64,000 nucleotides of DNA from Clostridium rhizosphaerae (GTDB lineage: Bacteria > Bacillota > Clostridia > Clostridiales > Clostridiaceae), in NCBI RefSeq assembly GCF_016765585.1, contig NZ_JAESWC010000001.1, forward strand, positions 186,001 through 250,000, written 5' to 3'. The translations under genes and the position numbers were made by a program. Every line of letters begins with the position of its first letter. Position 1 is the stretch's first letter. Positions 8,094-17,006 of this stretch are shown here, in pieces. The notes beneath the pieces were generated by a model, which saw only the letters and a list, made by a program, of their open reading frames with translations, ran no database searches and was not told the origin of the DNA.

Positions 8094-10001
8094 TTATACT
8101 TCTATAAACATATTCTTGTCTTCCCCACAAGCAGGGCAAGTCCATTCTTCAGGAAGTTTTTCAAATAACGTACCTGGAACTACTTCTCCCTCTAAATCAC
8201 CTATGGCAGGATCATATTCGTAACCGCAGCCATTGCAAGCATAATGACTCCAAGAAGGAAGTGCTTTCTTTTGTGCAGGCCTCTTCATTTTCTTCATAGG
8301 CGGTGCTTCCTTCTTTGTTTCTCCATTATCCAGAGCAGCAGTTAAAAGCGGCAGAATTTCAACTAAGTCGCCAACTATACCATAGTCAGCATTTTTGAAA
8401 ATTTTCGCATTAGGATCAATATTTATAGCCACAATTGTTGATGCATCCTTTATGCCTTTTAAATGCTGGCCCGCTCCTGAAATACCACAGGCTATATAAA
8501 GGTTTCCATTAAACTTTTGCCCAGACATTCCAACGTAACGGTTAAGTGGTAAGTATTTGAGTGTTTCGGCCACAGGACGAGAAGATCCTATAGCAGCACC
8601 TGCTTGGACTGCCAAATCCTCTATAAGCTTCATATTTTCCTTCTTTCCTATGCCTAGACCAGCACTTACTACTCTTTCAGCCTTGCTTATAGGAGTATCA
8701 ATTGGAATTCCAACAGTAAAATCATAGCCTTCTGCCTTAAGAGCATCTACAAGAGCCTTTACTCTTTCTTCAGCAGTACCCTTCTTGAAAATTATTTTCT
8801 TGCGTTCTCCTGTTATAGGTCCTTGCTGAACAGCCTTAACTACACTCTCGTTCTTAGGAAGTTTACCTATAATCTGAGATGATATAACAAGTCGTTGAAT
8901 TTCATTAGTTCCTTCATATATTGTACAAATCTTAGCATCCCTGTAGGCTCTTTCAACCTCCATACCTTTTAAATAACCGCTCCCGCCAAATATTTGAAGG
9001 GCATCGTTTACAATTTCAAGACAAACATCTGAAGCATATTGCTTAGCCATAGCAGCTTCCATGCCGTATTTTTCATGGTTTTCCTTAAGTTCGGCAGCGC
9101 TGTATATGAGCAATCTTGCCGCTCTAAGCTTTGTTGCCATATCAGCCAGCTTAAAAGCAATAACCTGCTGCTGGCAAATAGGTTTTCCAAATTGAATTCT
9201 TTCCTTCGAGTACTCTAGTGCATGTTCATAAGCGCCTTGAGCTATGCCCAATGCCTGTGCTGCAATACCGATACGACCGCCATCCAAGGTAGACATGGCA
9301 ATTTTAAAGCCTTCACCTTCCTTGCCAAGCAGGTTTTCTTTAGGTACCTTTACATCGTTAAAGATAAGTTCTGCAGTTGCTGATGAGCGAATTCCCATCT
9401 TGTCATAATGCTTTCCAAAGCTAAAGCCTTCATAGCCCTTTTCTACAATAAAGGCACTGATACCGCGAGTTCCTATATTGGGCGTTGTAACTGCAAAAAC
9501 AATGTATATATCTGCCTCCCCACCGTTAGTAATAAAAATCTTTTCACCATTTAAGATGTAGTAATCTCCATCTAAAACAGCAGTTGTCTCTGTTCCTCCT
9601 GCATCACTTCCTGCATTCTCCTCAGTAAGGCCAAAAGCTCCAAGATTCTCTCCCTTAGCTAGCGGAACCAAGTATTTGAGCTTCTGCTCCTCTGTTCCAT
9701 AAGCTGCTATTGGATACGTACCTAGTGATGTATGGGCAGAAAGAATTACTCCTGTTCCACCATCCACCCTTGATAGCTCCTCAACAGCAATTGCATAACT
9801 TATTACATCCAGGCCGGCTCCACCATATTCTTTTCCATAAGGTATGCCCATCATTCCCATTTCAGAAAGTTTTTTTACAGCTTCTGATGGAAACTTGTTT
9901 TCCTGGTCCAGCATAAATGCAATAGGCTTGACCTCTTCTTCTGCAAACTGTCTAATCTTCATTCTCAAATCTTCATGCTGCTCTGTAGTTTTAAAAAACA
10001 T
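8094..10001 (-). CDS. Acyl-CoA dehydrogenase / ETF-alpha domain / rubredoxin fusion
   Basis: 635 residues in three parts. Residues 1 to about 380 are a complete short-chain acyl-CoA dehydrogenase with the FAD/substrate motifs [11 protein letters not shown] and [10 protein letters not shown] and the catalytic-base segment YEGTNEIQR. From about 400 to 560 comes the FAD-binding C-terminal domain of ETF-alpha (VVSAGLGIG..., [30 protein letters not shown]). After a Lys/Pro linker the last 50 residues are a rubredoxin ([10 protein letters not shown] ... CPACG) with all four iron-ligating cysteines. Electrons from an acyl-CoA could pass FAD to FAD to rubredoxin in one chain. The ATG at 10001 follows GGGAGG. 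The neighbour FprA accepts rubredoxin electrons, so an oxygen-scavenging role is inferred. Confidence 0.93.
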   Translation of the reverse strand: MFFKTTEQHEDLRMKIRQFAEEEVKPIAFMLDQENKFPSEAVKKLSEMGMMGIPYGKEYGGAGLDVISYAIAVEELSRVDGGTGVILSAHTSLGTYPIAAYGTEEQKLKYLVPLAKGENLGAFGLTEENAGSDAGGTETTAVLDGDYYILNGEKIFITNGGEADIYIVFAVTTPNIGTRGISAFIVEKGYEGFSFGKHYDKMGIRSSATAELIFNDVKVPKENLLGKEGEGFKIAMSTLDGGRIGIAAQALGIAQGAYEHALEYSKERIQFGKPICQQQVIAFKLADMATKLRAARLLIYSAAELKENHEKYGMEAAMAKQYASDVCLEIVNDALQIFGGSGYLKGMEVERAYRDAKICTIYEGTNEIQRLVISSQIIGKLPKNESVVKAVQQGPITGERKKIIFKKGTAEERVKALVDALKAEGYDFTVGIPIDTPISKAERVVSAGLGIGKKENMKLIEDLAVQAGAAIGSSRPVAETLKYLPLNRYVGMSGQKFNGNLYIACGISGAGQHLKGIKDASTIVAINIDPNAKIFKNADYGIVGDLVEILPLLTAALDNGETKKEAPPMKKMKRPAQKKALPSWSHYACNGCGYEYDPAIGDLEGEVVPGTLFEKLPEEWTCPACGEDKNMFIEV

Positions 10002-10008
10002 AAATTTT

Positions 10009-10094
10009 CCTCCCTTCACTTGGAACACTAGTAGTCTAAATTGACTGCTTTAGCTTGCAGACTACCGTTGAAATCCATTAGGATTCCTACTTCC
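10009..10094 (-). promoter_or_regulatory. Structured 5'-leader element, copy D (dehydrogenase fusion)
   Basis: The most divergent full copy. Hairpin one is GGAATCC-TAAT-GGATTTC (with G-T pairing); hairpin two has arms GTAGTCT and AGACTAC around GCTAAAGC (two-pair stem, TAAA loop). The tail AGTGTTCCAAGTGAA runs into GGGAGG and the ATG at 10001. The shared plan despite different bases marks it as the same element. Confidence 0.75.
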
Positions 10095-10862
10095 TTTTAA
10101 GCAATGTACTTTCATGGATATATAATTATGAAAGTTGATAAACAGCCCAGTCTTTAATAGATAAATTTATCTATTAAAAGGCACTTTTTAATTTTTGCTT
10201 TAGTTTTGAAGGTCATCTAATCAGGCTATTTTACAACTTTTATCACATTATGATATATATTGTATAATCATAACCATTATTCTTTATCATACTTTTTTCT
10301 GAAGCTGAAAAACTTGAGTCTAAACTTTGTATGTACTTCAGACAAAAAACAAAAAGGCTGATAGAAGTTTATTCCTGCAGCCTTAATTATCAGTATTTTA
10401 ACTTTAAGCTTCTATTAATCCCTGCATACTATAATTAAAATGATTATTTTAAATTTTTTGTCTGGTAATTATTTTTATTATACCATATTATGTATTGATA
10501 ATAAAAGTTTCGTTCCAAAAAATTTCTAAAATTAAAGACGTATATAGCTTAGTCAAAAATAAAAATTTTAGGTACTTAACAAAGTAGTATTCCAATAGTA
10601 TCATGATAAACTTAAAATTCTACTCTTCTTATTCTTCTTGAAGCCATAGGTAAATCAAAGCAATCCAGCGCTAAGAGTTCTTCAATGGCACAGCTGCTTA
10701 TATTTAAAGTATCATTCTGCACACTAGATCTAGTTTATTTATTACTAATTATAGGAGGCACTGGCGGCATATGTATTGGAATTAGCTTATTCAAAGTTTC
10801 TTTAAATTTAGAAAGGTTTGTAAGCAGCTCTTAAGCTTTATAATAAGATATGAGTAACCAAT
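10095..10862. other. Long intergenic stretch with a possible 49-codon frame
   Basis: No recognisable gene. On the plus strand an ATG frame at 10685-10834 encodes 49 residues with one membrane-like stretch (LDLVYLLLIIGGTGGICIGI) and no clear ribosome site; the frame is open further upstream from about 10613, as a decayed membrane-protein end would be. The rest is AT-rich and featureless apart from short imperfect inverted repeats. Confidence 0.4.
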
Positions 10863-10914
10863 AAAAAAACTTATCGCGATATCTTCTTTTCATGATAAGA
10901 AGATATCGCGATAA
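10863..10914 (-). terminator. Terminator with TATCGCGATA-type core
   Basis: An 18-bp perfect stem (TTATCGCGATATCTTCTT and AAGAAGATATCGCGATAA) with an 8-base loop. On the minus strand it is followed by seven T, ending the MBL-fold gene. The same core recurs at 46681 and 53543. Confidence 0.85.
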
Positions 10915-10955
10915 TAAATTTAATTCCCTATTTCAATAACTTTTCATTATTAGGT

Positions 10956-11684
10956 TTATTCCTTAACTATATTTTTAAGAGCGTCTTGTATATTTCCTTC
11001 GTATTCTCCACCATGATAACAAATTATTTTTTGTATATCGTATCTAAGAAGTTTTGCAACAGATTTTTTAGCTTCTTCGATATCCAACGTATACTGGGCA
11101 GCTGCAATTTCTAATTTTCCATTTTCTATTACAAGAGCATCTCCGCTGATTAATGTTTTAAACTTTCTTAGATAAATTGATATATGACCTGGCATATGTC
11201 CGGGTGTTTCAATAATTTCTATACCTCCACACCAAGGAAAACACTCTCCATCCTTAACAGTTATATCTACCTTTACATTTTCAACAGCTTTCAATATGCT
11301 TTGAAATATCTTTCCAAACTCCTGCTGCTCTGGCGGCAGAGTCGGCTGTATTTGTTCAGCCTGCCTAAGTCGCAAAGATTTTTCTATCCCTTCTATATAT
11401 AGAGCATCTTTTTCATGAGCAATAATATCTATATTTGGATACTTCTTTTTAATAGCAGCAAGACTACCCATATGATCATGGTCATGATGAGTAATAATTA
11501 CTTTTGTTAACTTAGTAAAATCTATATTCATTTTATTAGAAGCCTCTTCTAACATTGGGAGAAAATTCGAGTATCCGCAGTCTATTAAAACCATCTCATT
11601 TTCACTATTTAGTATAACAGGATATATTGCATCCTCTCCATTTCCAAAATTATAATCAATTTTTAAAACAACTATATTGTCCAA
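10956..11684 (-). CDS. MBL-fold metallohydrolase
   Basis: 242 residues. The metal-binding signature HHDHDHMGS lies in the first third, followed by the second-metal histidine region GHMPGHISI, the bridging aspartate in SGDALV and a late histidine in CYHGGEYEG, all in the order of hydrolytic metallo-beta-lactamase-fold enzymes. The substrate cannot be told. I place the start at the TTG at 11684 because AAAGGAG precedes it and MDNIVVLKIDYNFG is where the domain begins; the longer frame reads through the leader element. It ends in a strong hairpin terminator. Confidence 0.85.
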   Translation of the reverse strand: MDNIVVLKIDYNFGNGEDAIYPVILNSENEMVLIDCGYSNFLPMLEEASNKMNIDFTKLTKVIITHHDHDHMGSLAAIKKKYPNIDIIAHEKDALYIEGIEKSLRLRQAEQIQPTLPPEQQEFGKIFQSILKAVENVKVDITVKDGECFPWCGGIEIIETPGHMPGHISIYLRKFKTLISGDALVIENGKLEIAAAQYTLDIEEAKKSVAKLLRYDIQKIICYHGGEYEGNIQDALKNIVKE

Positions 11685-11691
11685 AAACTTT

Positions 11692-11779
11692 CTCCTTTCA
11701 GTCGGAACACTGGGCAACTTAGCTTACTCGTTTCCACTCGCAAGTTGCCCGTTGAAGTCCATTTAGGACTTCAACCTCC
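11692..11779 (-). promoter_or_regulatory. Structured 5'-leader element, copy B (MBL hydrolase)
   Basis: On the minus strand: GAGGAGG, hairpin one GTTGAAGTCC-TAAAT-GGACTTCAAC, hairpin two with arms GGGCAACTT and AAGTTGCCC around GTGGAAAC, tail AGTGTTCCGAC, then AAAGGAG. This is the best-formed copy. A perfect Shine-Dalgarno-like GGAGG lies at both ends. Confidence 0.85.
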
Positions 11780-11958
11780 TCAAATATAAACCAGCCTTGC
11801 CAGAAAGTATTGCGCATTCGTTTTATATATTGATTATAATCTGTAATTTTATATATTGCCATAACTAAGATGTAACTATATGAAACAAAAGTAAATGTAT
11901 GGTATAATTTGTTTATATTTACCTAATTAAAGATTGAAGAACAGAATGGAGTGATTTT

Positions 11959-12780
11959 ATGTCCAGAGCAAATGACAGAGAGATAGTTAGCCTGCAGTAT
12001 AATTCAGATAAGAACTTACATGCAAGACAAGCCCTTCATAGAGGCTTTAGTACAAACAAATATGGATGGGAAAATTGGGTATTTGACCAATACATATTTA
12101 ATCCTAATGATAAAGTTATTGAATTTGGCTGTGGAAACGGAAGTATATGGGCACATAATAAAAATAAACTGCCAAAGAACATTGAGATAATACTTACAGA
12201 TTTGTCAGAAGGAATGCTTAAAACATCAAAGAATAACCTTTCAGGAGTTAATCAGATAGTTAATTATTGTACTATGGATATACAAAACATTGAATATGAA
12301 AACAATTCCTTTGATTGCGTCATTGCCAATCATATGCTTTATCATGTTCCAAACAGAGATCTAGCAATAAGCGAAATTGCTCGTATACTTAAACCAGAAG
12401 GAACCTTTTATGCTACTACTAACAGCACTTATAGTTTGGCAGGTCTTAAGGATTTAGTGAGAAACTTTGATTCAAGACTTGATTATGCATCTTTTTCTGT
12501 TGCAAAGGAATTTGGCTTAGAAAATGGCATCGAGCAGTTGTCTAAGCATTTTGATTCTGTTGAAAAGGCAGTATATGAGGATTCTCTCCATATAACAGAA
12601 GCAAAGCCTTTAGCAGATTATGTTCTGTCTTTAGAGGGTCATGTAAACATTCACGATATAATGACCGAGAATAAAATAAAGGATTTTCATGAGTATTTAG
12701 AAGAAATGATTTTAAGGGATGGAAGCATTGATATACCTAAATGCAGCGGAATATTTATATGTAAAAGGCCCAAGAAATGA
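11959..12780 (+). CDS. Class I SAM-dependent methyltransferase
   Basis: 273 residues. Motif I VIEFGCGNGS (about residues 53-62), an acidic motif II end (LTDLSEGML) and the post-motif NSFDCVIANHMLYHV are standard for class I methyltransferases of the methyltransf_11/25 type. The early LHARQALHRGFSTN and GWENWVFDQY stretch is seen in small-molecule methyltransferases of Firmicutes. The acceptor is unknown. ATG at 11959 follows GGAGTG. Transcribed alone and closed by a bidirectional terminator. Confidence 0.88.
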   Translation: MSRANDREIVSLQYNSDKNLHARQALHRGFSTNKYGWENWVFDQYIFNPNDKVIEFGCGNGSIWAHNKNKLPKNIEIILTDLSEGMLKTSKNNLSGVNQIVNYCTMDIQNIEYENNSFDCVIANHMLYHVPNRDLAISEIARILKPEGTFYATTNSTYSLAGLKDLVRNFDSRLDYASFSVAKEFGLENGIEQLSKHFDSVEKAVYEDSLHITEAKPLADYVLSLEGHVNIHDIMTENKIKDFHEYLEEMILRDGSIDIPKCSGIFICKRPKK

Positions 12781-12798
12781 AAATAATAGAGTAAATTT

Positions 12799-12843
12799 AA
12801 AAGGCTAAGGGAATTCTAAAAAGATTTCCTTTAGCCCTTTTTA
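12799..12843. terminator. Bidirectional terminator
   Basis: AAAAGGCTAAGG and CCTTTAGCCCTTTTT form the stem, with A and T tracts on the two sides. It serves the methyltransferase gene and the converging HTH gene. Confidence 0.8.
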
Positions 12844-12848
12844 TCTTG

Positions 12849-13052
12849 TTATTCTTCAAATTCAAATAATTCTTCAACTGCAACTCCAAATATTTTTGCT
12901 ATATCCATAGCTAATTTTAAGGAAGGATTGTACTTTCCACCTTCAAGGTGAATTATTGTTTCACGACGTACTCCTACCAATTCTGCTAATTCACTTTGTT
13001 TTATATTATTCTTATCTCTGTAGTATTTTATCTTAGTCTTTAGCACCGGCAT
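12849..13052 (-). CDS. XRE-type HTH regulator (YozG-like)
   Basis: This 67-residue protein is one Cro/CI helix-turn-helix (QSELAELVGVRRETIIHLEG) with the tail VAVEELFEFEE. It is the second such regulator in the window. The ATG at 13052 follows AAGGGGA and lies inside the end of the upstream membrane-protein gene, a 20-base overlap that couples translation. In the 5.8 kb module the regulator comes first; here it comes second. It probably binds the three GTTATA...TATAAC palindromes in front of the operon. Confidence 0.88.
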   Translation of the reverse strand: MPVLKTKIKYYRDKNNIKQSELAELVGVRRETIIHLEGGKYNPSLKLAMDIAKIFGVAVEELFEFEE

Positions 13053-13467
13053 CTTTCAATCCCCTTCTATCGTAATAAACAAAAAGTGTATATCTCAAAA
13101 ATGTAATGAAAAATAGAAATATAAGAATAATTAAACAAATATTATCTCTTGTAAGTTTTATTCTTTCTTGAAATCCAGGTGCTCCAATAACAACCGCTAA
13201 TATCAGCAAGCCTATTAGTACAACATTCCAAATTATACGGTAAACCTTACCCAAGGCCTTCTCCGCAGATTCATCAACCTTTTCCTGCCTAAAAACTCCT
13301 GTGAAACCGCACAAAACCAATGCTGCATAGTAGATCCACATAAAAATACTCTTATACTCCTGAGGTATGATATTGGCTTTGCTTACAATAAATACAAGCG
13401 CTACTAAGAAGAAGATCATCATGTTAATAAAATACTGATGTGACAGCCTTACTGTTTTTGTTCTCAT
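13033..13467 (-). CDS. Four-helix membrane protein paired with HTH regulator
   Basis: This 144-residue protein has four hydrophobic helices (about residues 14-32, 38-58, 78-98 and 108-130) and a charged loop between helices two and three (FRQEKVDESAEKALGKVYR). Its organisation, though not obviously its sequence, matches the membrane protein at 6002-6481. ATG at 13467 has a GGAGG site. Its last 20 bases overlap the start of the regulator gene. Likely a sensor or target partner of that regulator; function unknown. Confidence 0.75.
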   Translation of the reverse strand: MRTKTVRLSHQYFINMMIFFLVALVFIVSKANIIPQEYKSIFMWIYYAALVLCGFTGVFRQEKVDESAEKALGKVYRIIWNVVLIGLLILAVVIGAPGFQERIKLTRDNICLIILIFLFFITFLRYTLFVYYDRRGLKDAGAKD

Positions 13468-13482
13468 AATAAACCTCCTAAT

Positions 13483-13563
13483 GTTATATAATTATAACCT
13501 CTATGTTATAATTATATAACATGAAAAACATAAAATCAACCATTATTGTTATATATTTATAAC
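13483..13563 (-). promoter_or_regulatory. Promoter overlapped by three 16-bp palindromic operators
   Basis: GTTATATAATTATAAC (13483-13498), GTTATAATTATATAAC (13505-13520) and GTTATATATTTATAAC (13548-13563) share GTTATA/TATAAC ends; centres are 22 and 43 bases apart, about two and four helical turns. On the minus strand TTGATT (13539-13534) and TATAAT (13516-13511) are 17 bases apart, so the -10 lies inside the middle palindrome. Repressor binding there would block the promoter. Confidence 0.8.
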
Positions 13564-13614
13564 AATTTTCATTATTTACCTTATTGGGTACCTAACGCTG
13601 CTTCAAACTGAAAT

Positions 13615-14079
13615 TTATTCACTTATCTGTTCTAAGATTACTCTTCTCTTATAAAAACCATGTCTTTTGTAAAAATCTAATACATTTTCATTTCCTTCAG
13701 CTACGCCGATAATCTTAGTTTTTACCTCAGCATTATCTAACCACTCTACTGCCCTATCCATTAGTTTGTCTCCTAGACCGTACTTACGATATTCTTTTTC
13801 AACAAAAAGAGACTCAATTTCCCCAATTAACTCTTTATTAACAGTGCTTATGCAATAGCCTATATATGCATTTGTTTCTAGCTCTTTAATTAAATCAACT
13901 TTGACTTCTAAATTATTATCATTAACAAACTTACCTTTTCTAACATCAAATTTAAGATTCTTAAACTTATCCTTAAAATAAACTGATTTAGATTCATGAT
14001 GTTTATTTAATTTTTCCCATAACGGTTGTACATAATCAAGTAATTCTATACTTCCAGTCATAAATTCAAATCTATTCAT
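13615..14079 (-). CDS. GNAT family acetyltransferase
   Basis: A 154-residue single-domain protein. The acetyl-CoA-binding block VEKEYRKYGLGDKLMDRAVEW (about residues 92-112) is the Q/RxxGxG/A loop region, followed by the FYKRHGFYKRRV strand-helix typical of GNATs. The N-terminal 40 residues (LLDYVQPLWEKLNKHH) resemble a clostridial GNAT subgroup. Acceptor unknown. ATG at 14079 follows GGGGAGA. Transcribed alone. Confidence 0.85.
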   Translation of the reverse strand: MNRFEFMTGSIELLDYVQPLWEKLNKHHESKSVYFKDKFKNLKFDVRKGKFVNDNNLEVKVDLIKELETNAYIGYCISTVNKELIGEIESLFVEKEYRKYGLGDKLMDRAVEWLDNAEVKTKIIGVAEGNENVLDFYKRHGFYKRRVILEQISE

Positions 14080-14137
14080 GTTTAATTCTCCCCTGCATTT
14101 AAAATAGTTTATTGTTTCATACTAATATATCCGAAAG

Positions 14138-14683
14138 TTAATTTGACTTAAGCCATTCTTCTTCCAATATCGCATATTCGTAAGCATCATGCCATTTGGG
14201 TTTTCCGTCTAAGTCTCTTTCAAAGAAAGCTCTTTTTTTGTAATACCCTTCTCTACTCATAGAAAGTCTCTCCATTAGCCTCCAAGATGCTGTATTTTCT
14301 GGGTTGCATCTAGCTATAATGCGATGAACGCCAATTTCTTCAAAGGCATATTGAAATATTTTTAGGCATGCCTCAGTAGCATATCCCTTTCCATAATATA
14401 ACGGATTAAAAACATATCCAATTTCCCATGTCATAAATTCTTCAGGCTCCTGCTGACTAAAATAAAGGTTGCCTATCATCTTATTATTTTCTTTAAGGCA
14501 AACAGCCCAAAAATCATTATTTCTTGAGCGGTTTACAGCCTCTTTTTTAGCTTCTTCTTCATTAAAAACTCCATATGGTTCATACTTGATTACTTCTTCC
14601 TGAGAAAGATATTCGTATAAATCCTTCCAGTCCTCATAGGTAAAGTTTCTAAGTACTAATCTTTCTGAATTCAAAACCCTCAT
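14138..14683 (-). CDS. GNAT acetyltransferase, RimJ/RimL type
   Basis: 181 residues. Starts RVLNSERLVLRNFTYEDW, the classic RimJ/RimL opening (L.TERL.LR), followed by YVFNPLYYGKGYATEA (acetyl-CoA loop) and ENTASWRLMERLSMSREG, all diagnostic. Acts on an amino group of a protein N-terminus or small molecule; which is unknown. I start at ATG 14683, six codons inside the longer frame, because GGGGG precedes it. Confidence 0.9.
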   Translation of the reverse strand: MRVLNSERLVLRNFTYEDWKDLYEYLSQEEVIKYEPYGVFNEEEAKKEAVNRSRNNDFWAVCLKENNKMIGNLYFSQQEPEEFMTWEIGYVFNPLYYGKGYATEACLKIFQYAFEEIGVHRIIARCNPENTASWRLMERLSMSREGYYKKRAFFERDLDGKPKWHDAYEYAILEEEWLKSN

Positions 14684-14829
14684 ATTATACCCCCATGCCA
14701 TTTCTTGTAAATATTAATTAAATTGTACCATATTCTTTAAAAAGAATCTTATTTGGCTGAATATTTTTTGAAAGCATGTCCATAATTATAGAAGATATAG
14801 TAATAAGTTTTATTAAGGGGGTAAAAGAT

Positions 14830-14931
14830 ATGAAAAAGATTGTTGTTAAAACCTCAAATAAGAAGCCATCCAAAAAAAAGGATGGAAAATATATAATGTG
14901 CGTCGGCAAAAACTTTTAACTTATAGTAAAT
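14830..14931 (+). CDS. Small basic protein, 33 residues
   Basis: A short plus-strand frame beginning MKKIVVKTSNKKPSKKKDGK and ending NVRRQKLLTYSK. ATG at 14830 has AGGGGG eight bases upstream, one of the better ribosome sites here. About one third of residues are Lys or Arg. A plus-strand-compatible terminator lies 67 bases downstream. No cysteines, signal peptide or known family. It is divergent from the GNAT gene. Possible roles include an RNA-binding or antisense-overlapping peptide; none can be assigned. Confidence 0.45.
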
Positions 14932-14998
14932 AAATAATTATAATGATGAGAAAATATAAATCGCTTCAATACAAAAACCTATATTCTACTCCACACAA

Positions 14999-15033
14999 TA
15001 AAAGCAAGAGAATCTTTTCTCTTGCTTTTATAT
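14999..15033. terminator. Bidirectional terminator
   Basis: TAAAAGCAAGAGAA, a two-base turn, TTCTCTTGCTTTTA; long perfect stem with A/T flanks. It lies between the small basic frame and the end of the BceB-type permease gene. Confidence 0.85.
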
Positions 15034-15059
15034 TTATAATTTATTCTCAAACACTTTAT

Positions 15060-17006
15060 TTACCTGTTCGAATTAATAATATTAAAATAAGAATTTACTG
15101 TTAAAAAATAATAAATCATGTATATAGCTGTGTAGGCACTGACCGTTATAATTATAGGCAGTGTTAAGTTTATTCTAATCATTTGCGCTAAAAGTGTTGA
15201 AGCTACTAAACTGTGTAGTATACCAATTACTAGAGGCAGTGCAAAGACAACAAATATTTGTTTGCTTATGGAAGCTTTGATTTCTTTACTTGTTACACCT
15301 ATATTTTTAAGAATCTTATATCTGTTTTTATCATCATTGGCTTCTGATAACTGTTTAAAGAATATTATACTTCCTGTAGCTGCTAGAAATAAAAGTCCCT
15401 GGAATGCGCCTATAAAAACTATTAAGCCTGAATAAGTGAGGCCTCCCCTGTATTCTGAATAATAGGCTGAAAATGTTGATGAATCTCCTTCAGTTTTAGG
15501 AAGCTGCTCTGTTAATAAAGCTGTAAGCTCTTTTGTAAGGGCTTCACTATCTTTTTTATTATCAGTAATATATCCTTTTATTCTATAATTATTGTCTTTT
15601 GTATGATATTTATTATAAACTTCGTCTTTTACAACAACGGAGTATCTCATCAGCCCAGAATTTGAGAGCGCATATGGTTTAAAGTCTACAACCTTTATAG
15701 GAAACTTCTCGTTATTCTTGTTTATTGATATGTTTTTTTCTGTATGATCATAGGCCGATGTAAAATTTAAAATCTGACCAAATACAACTGCTTCACTGCT
15801 GTCTTTTAGCTTTATATTATCCTTTAATCCTCGTGCATTTGCAATTTCATTATACTTGCTTTCCGATATTATATAAAAACTAGTCTCAGAAGTTTTATTT
15901 TTTGAGGATGAATTAAATAGATCAGGCCACTGTCCGCTTACTTTTGCATAATTCATCTCTACAGAATTAATAATTTTATTTTTAGGATATTTTGTAATAA
16001 CAGCTTCTACCTTTTTATCTATAGAACTGTCATTACTGGCATAAGCATAAGTAAACCCGTAGTTTTTTTGCAAATTTACTGAAAGGTCGTAATGAAAACT
16101 CGCAGATACCTCCATAGCTGTAAGTGTAGCAGCACTTAATACTGCAATTACGGCCAGGGTTCTTGCGCTAGCTTTAATTCTGTACGATAGCTGCGAAGTT
16201 CCTATCATGTTAATACCTTTATAGTATTTTCTCTTGTTTTTCTTCGAGAGCTTAATAACTAATAAAGTTAATGAAGAAAAAAGCATAAAAGTTCCTATTA
16301 CAGTGAGTACCAAGGTTATAAGTATAGCAAAAGCAGTAAATCCTGACACAGGCCTTGTATAAATAAAGTATCCTATTCCTATAAGTATAATAGAGAGTAC
16401 AGATTTTAGTATAGAGGTCTTTGGTTCATTATCCCCCTGAGTCTCTGCCTTAAAAAGCTCTATAAGCTTAAATCTATATATAAGCCTGTAACTGTTAACT
16501 GATGATATTAAAAATAATACAGTAAATACAATTGTGGTATTGGAAATAGCCTTTAAAGGTATCATAAACTTAATGCTAGCCGAAAATCCCATAAGCCTTA
16601 CCAAAAGCATTATAAAAAGCTTAGAAAGTAAACCTCCAATAAAAATACCGGTTGCTAGTGCGGCTATGCCCATAACAATATTTTCATAAAAAAGCATTCT
16701 TCCTATTTGTTTTTTTCTTATTCCAAGAAGAGAATAAAGAGCTACTTCCTTTTTTCTTTTCCTTATAAAAAAAGAATTGGAATACCAAATAAAAATCGCA
16801 ACAAATACTGCAATGACAATAGCTGATGCTTTAAATACACTGGAAAACTGTACAGAAGCTCCCACAACCTCTTGAATTTGTGTATTATATTCTATTGAAG
16901 TAAAAGTAAAATAAATCATTATACTGAATACCATTGACATAAAATATAAGAAATAATTGTAAAAGTTCCTTTTAATGTTTTTAAAGGAAATATCAAATAA
17001 ACCCAT
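15060..17006 (-). CDS. BceB-type FtsX-like ABC permease, no cognate ATPase
   Basis: 648 residues, close to the size of BceB permeases, which with BceA ATPase sense and remove peptide antibiotics. Opening FDISFKNIKRNFYNYFLYF and the RKRKKEVALYSLLGIRKKQIG cytoplasmic motif are characteristic. The layout also fits: one helix pair, a four-helix FtsX domain, a large extracellular loop (about residues 305-520) and three terminal helices. BceA normally lies immediately upstream with a two-component system nearby; here the upstream gene is an unrelated DeoR regulator and no such ATPase is adjacent. ATG at 17006 has AAAGGACT. The transporter is orphaned, or its ATPase is elsewhere. Confidence 0.88.
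   Translation of the reverse strand: MGLFDISFKNIKRNFYNYFLYFMSMVFSIMIYFTFTSIEYNTQIQEVVGASVQFSSVFKASAIVIAVFVAIFIWYSNSFFIRKRKKEVALYSLLGIRKKQIGRMLFYENIVMGIAALATGIFIGGLLSKLFIMLLVRLMGFSASIKFMIPLKAISNTTIVFTVLFLISSVNSYRLIYRFKLIELFKAETQGDNEPKTSILKSVLSIILIGIGYFIYTRPVSGFTAFAILITLVLTVIGTFMLFSSLTLLVIKLSKKNKRKYYKGINMIGTSQLSYRIKASARTLAVIAVLSAATLTAMEVSASFHYDLSVNLQKNYGFTYAYASNDSSIDKKVEAVITKYPKNKIINSVEMNYAKVSGQWPDLFNSSSKNKTSETSFYIISESKYNEIANARGLKDNIKLKDSSEAVVFGQILNFTSAYDHTEKNISINKNNEKFPIKVVDFKPYALSNSGLMRYSVVVKDEVYNKYHTKDNNYRIKGYITDNKKDSEALTKELTALLTEQLPKTEGDSSTFSAYYSEYRGGLTYSGLIVFIGAFQGLLFLAATGSIIFFKQLSEANDDKNRYKILKNIGVTSKEIKASISKQIFVVFALPLVIGILHSLVASTLLAQMIRINLTLPIIITVSAYTAIYMIYYFLTVNSYFNIINSNR

Noticed and set aside
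9008-9190. Frame inside the dehydrogenase gene
   Set aside because: Same strand, shifted frame of a clearly coding region.
10685-10834. 49-codon membrane-like frame as a confirmed gene
   Set aside because: No ribosome site and the frame stays open upstream of the ATG; kept only as a note on the intergenic stretch.
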